Assembly (NCBI GenBank): GCA_023101725.1
Contig: JALJCO010013423.1
Span: 62,001-126,000, forward strand
Length of the DNA stretch: 64,000 bases
Source of the DNA: Atherinomorus stipes
Taxonomy: Eukaryota; Chordata; Actinopteri; Atheriniformes; Atherinidae
Direction: 5' to 3'
Shown here: positions 62,900 to 64,000 of the stretch, in pieces
Position numbering within the stretch: the first letter of the stretch is position 1
Layout of the letters: every line of letters starts with the position of its first letter
Program-made: the position numbers and the translations under genes
The notes under the pieces: model-generated
Told to the model about the DNA's origin: nothing
Seen by the model: the letters and a program-made list of their open reading frames with translations, nothing else
Databases searched by the model: none

Positions 62900-64000
62900 A
62901 GATGAGGACTCGCAGATATTTTATTGGCAGAGGAATTTCACAGTGGCATCTACTTTGAGTTAAATCCCTTCCTCCATGATCGATAAGGAACATAAAAGTG
63001 GGCATCCTTTACAGTTTTCTCACTGAAACCTGACTCAAGCATCGTATTTGTGTTTGCTGAAGTGAGCAACTCTAGCTTTGGTTTGACGTACGATATCCCA
63101 CAAAGGTGAGTACACCCCTCACATTTCACTGTGATCTAACTCTATCCCCTCCAAGGACAATCCTATGGAAACGAAACTTGGATATAACTTCCTGTAATCA
63201 GTGTCTAACTTGTTCAGCAGTGTAGATTAACTGTTCTCTGGAAATTACTCAACATATTTTCATGCACAGGGAAAACTCCTGGGTTATTTCCTCAAACCCA
63301 TATTCTGGGTTATTTGGGTTTGGGTTAAAATTATGGGTTATTTAGTTCAGAGAATAACTTATTTTCTGGGTAACATGGCTAATATGTAATCCAATTCTGG
63401 AGTTGTTTTGGTTGTTATACAATTTCTGAGTTATTTTTCAAAGAATAACCCATTTTCTGGGTTATACAGTATAACCCTTGTTGTAGGTTAGTTGGCCAGA
63501 GGAGGAAGAGACACCTCCTCCCCTCTCTCCCGTCGAAGACCATCCATCCGCCCCCCCTCCCCCTAGCCATTAGTTTTCACATATTCACCCACTCAACTGA
63601 ACCACCGCTGCTTGCTCCGTTTGGCCGTCATCTGTGCAACATCAGCAAACGAGTCCCAAGTTTGAGGATGTTGAATGATGGTTTTCAGTCCCTGCTAGTT
63701 TAGCACAGTTAGCATGTGGACTCACAAGTTTCTCAGCAATTTACTAGACTGTTGACTACAACGGGTTCAGGTAATGTATAGCAAGTAAATGTTCATGTTG
63801 TCTGAGAGTTGAACAGCCTTTGCTGAGAAATTACCACCGTTTAGTTTGTTAATGTTAACGTTGAGACGAGCACTATTGCACAATAGTTCAGGTTTGTTGG
63901 GGTTAGGGTTGTGTGCCAGGGTGTGTCGGTGCCACACAGAGGCAGCTGGCACACCTGGCTAACTACAACTGAGTGACCCCTCGCCCAGCAAGAATTGCGA
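62900..64000. other. Right edge: repeats and unclassified sequence
   Basis: 63280-63475 carries repeated CTGGGTTATTTGGGTT, TTCTGAGTTATTTTTC and CCATTTTCTGGGTTAT words, some inverted (AGAATAACCCATTTTCTGGG). 63480-64000 is less AT-rich, with a C-rich tract at 63551-63566, and shows no recognised exon. Confidence 0.45.

Overview
The window is vertebrate nuclear DNA, almost certainly from a teleost fish. It holds spliced exons with GT-AG introns, Tc1/mariner, hAT-type and TTAA-type transposons, a tRNA-type SINE, a Tx1-like LINE, a solo LTR and long minisatellites. Nothing bacterial, organellar or CRISPR-like is present.

Region 1 (1-25.2 kb) is one gene on the + strand: eif2ak3 (PERK), the ER-stress eIF2-alpha kinase. 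Sixteen coding exons can be placed between 4989 and 20800. They run from the middle of the luminal domain through the transmembrane segment and split kinase domain to the stop codon. The signal peptide and first luminal exons lie upstream of the window. The introns carry many repeats, including a 1.5 kb satellite built of 11-bp units at 8.9-10.4 kb. One luminal exon has a one-base frameshift in a C run, more likely an assembly error than a null allele. The probable long 3' UTR ends near 25.2 kb and is interrupted by a 2.38 kb element with a clean 10-bp target duplication.

Region 2 (25.2-42.5 kb) is transposon-rich. It has a dead Tc1 element (25.6-27.2 kb) and a decayed copy of the PERK kinase C-lobe introns (28.75-29.34 kb) from which nearly all exon sequence is missing. 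A Tx1-like LINE (34.3-39.4 kb) sits in an intron of a broken multicopy-type gene. Inside that LINE an 11-codon block of the reverse-transcriptase ORF has been amplified into a 3.4 kb minisatellite.

Region 3 (42.5-44.6 kb) is a single-exon gene for a ubiquitin-specific-protease-like protein. It has an N-terminal coiled coil and recognisable Cys and His boxes, and is broken by two compensating single-base homopolymer indels.

Region 4 (44.6-64 kb) has no convincing host gene. It contains a transposase-like relic cut by two younger insertions (49.9-52.5 kb), a SINE, a solo LTR, nested TTAA elements, a second Tc1 relic, an hAT MITE with a perfect 8-bp target duplication, and a BEL/Pao-type pol fragment.

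Only eif2ak3 is a confident functional gene. The USP-like gene is a plausible second one. All calls come from reading the sequence and from remembered family features; no database search was run.
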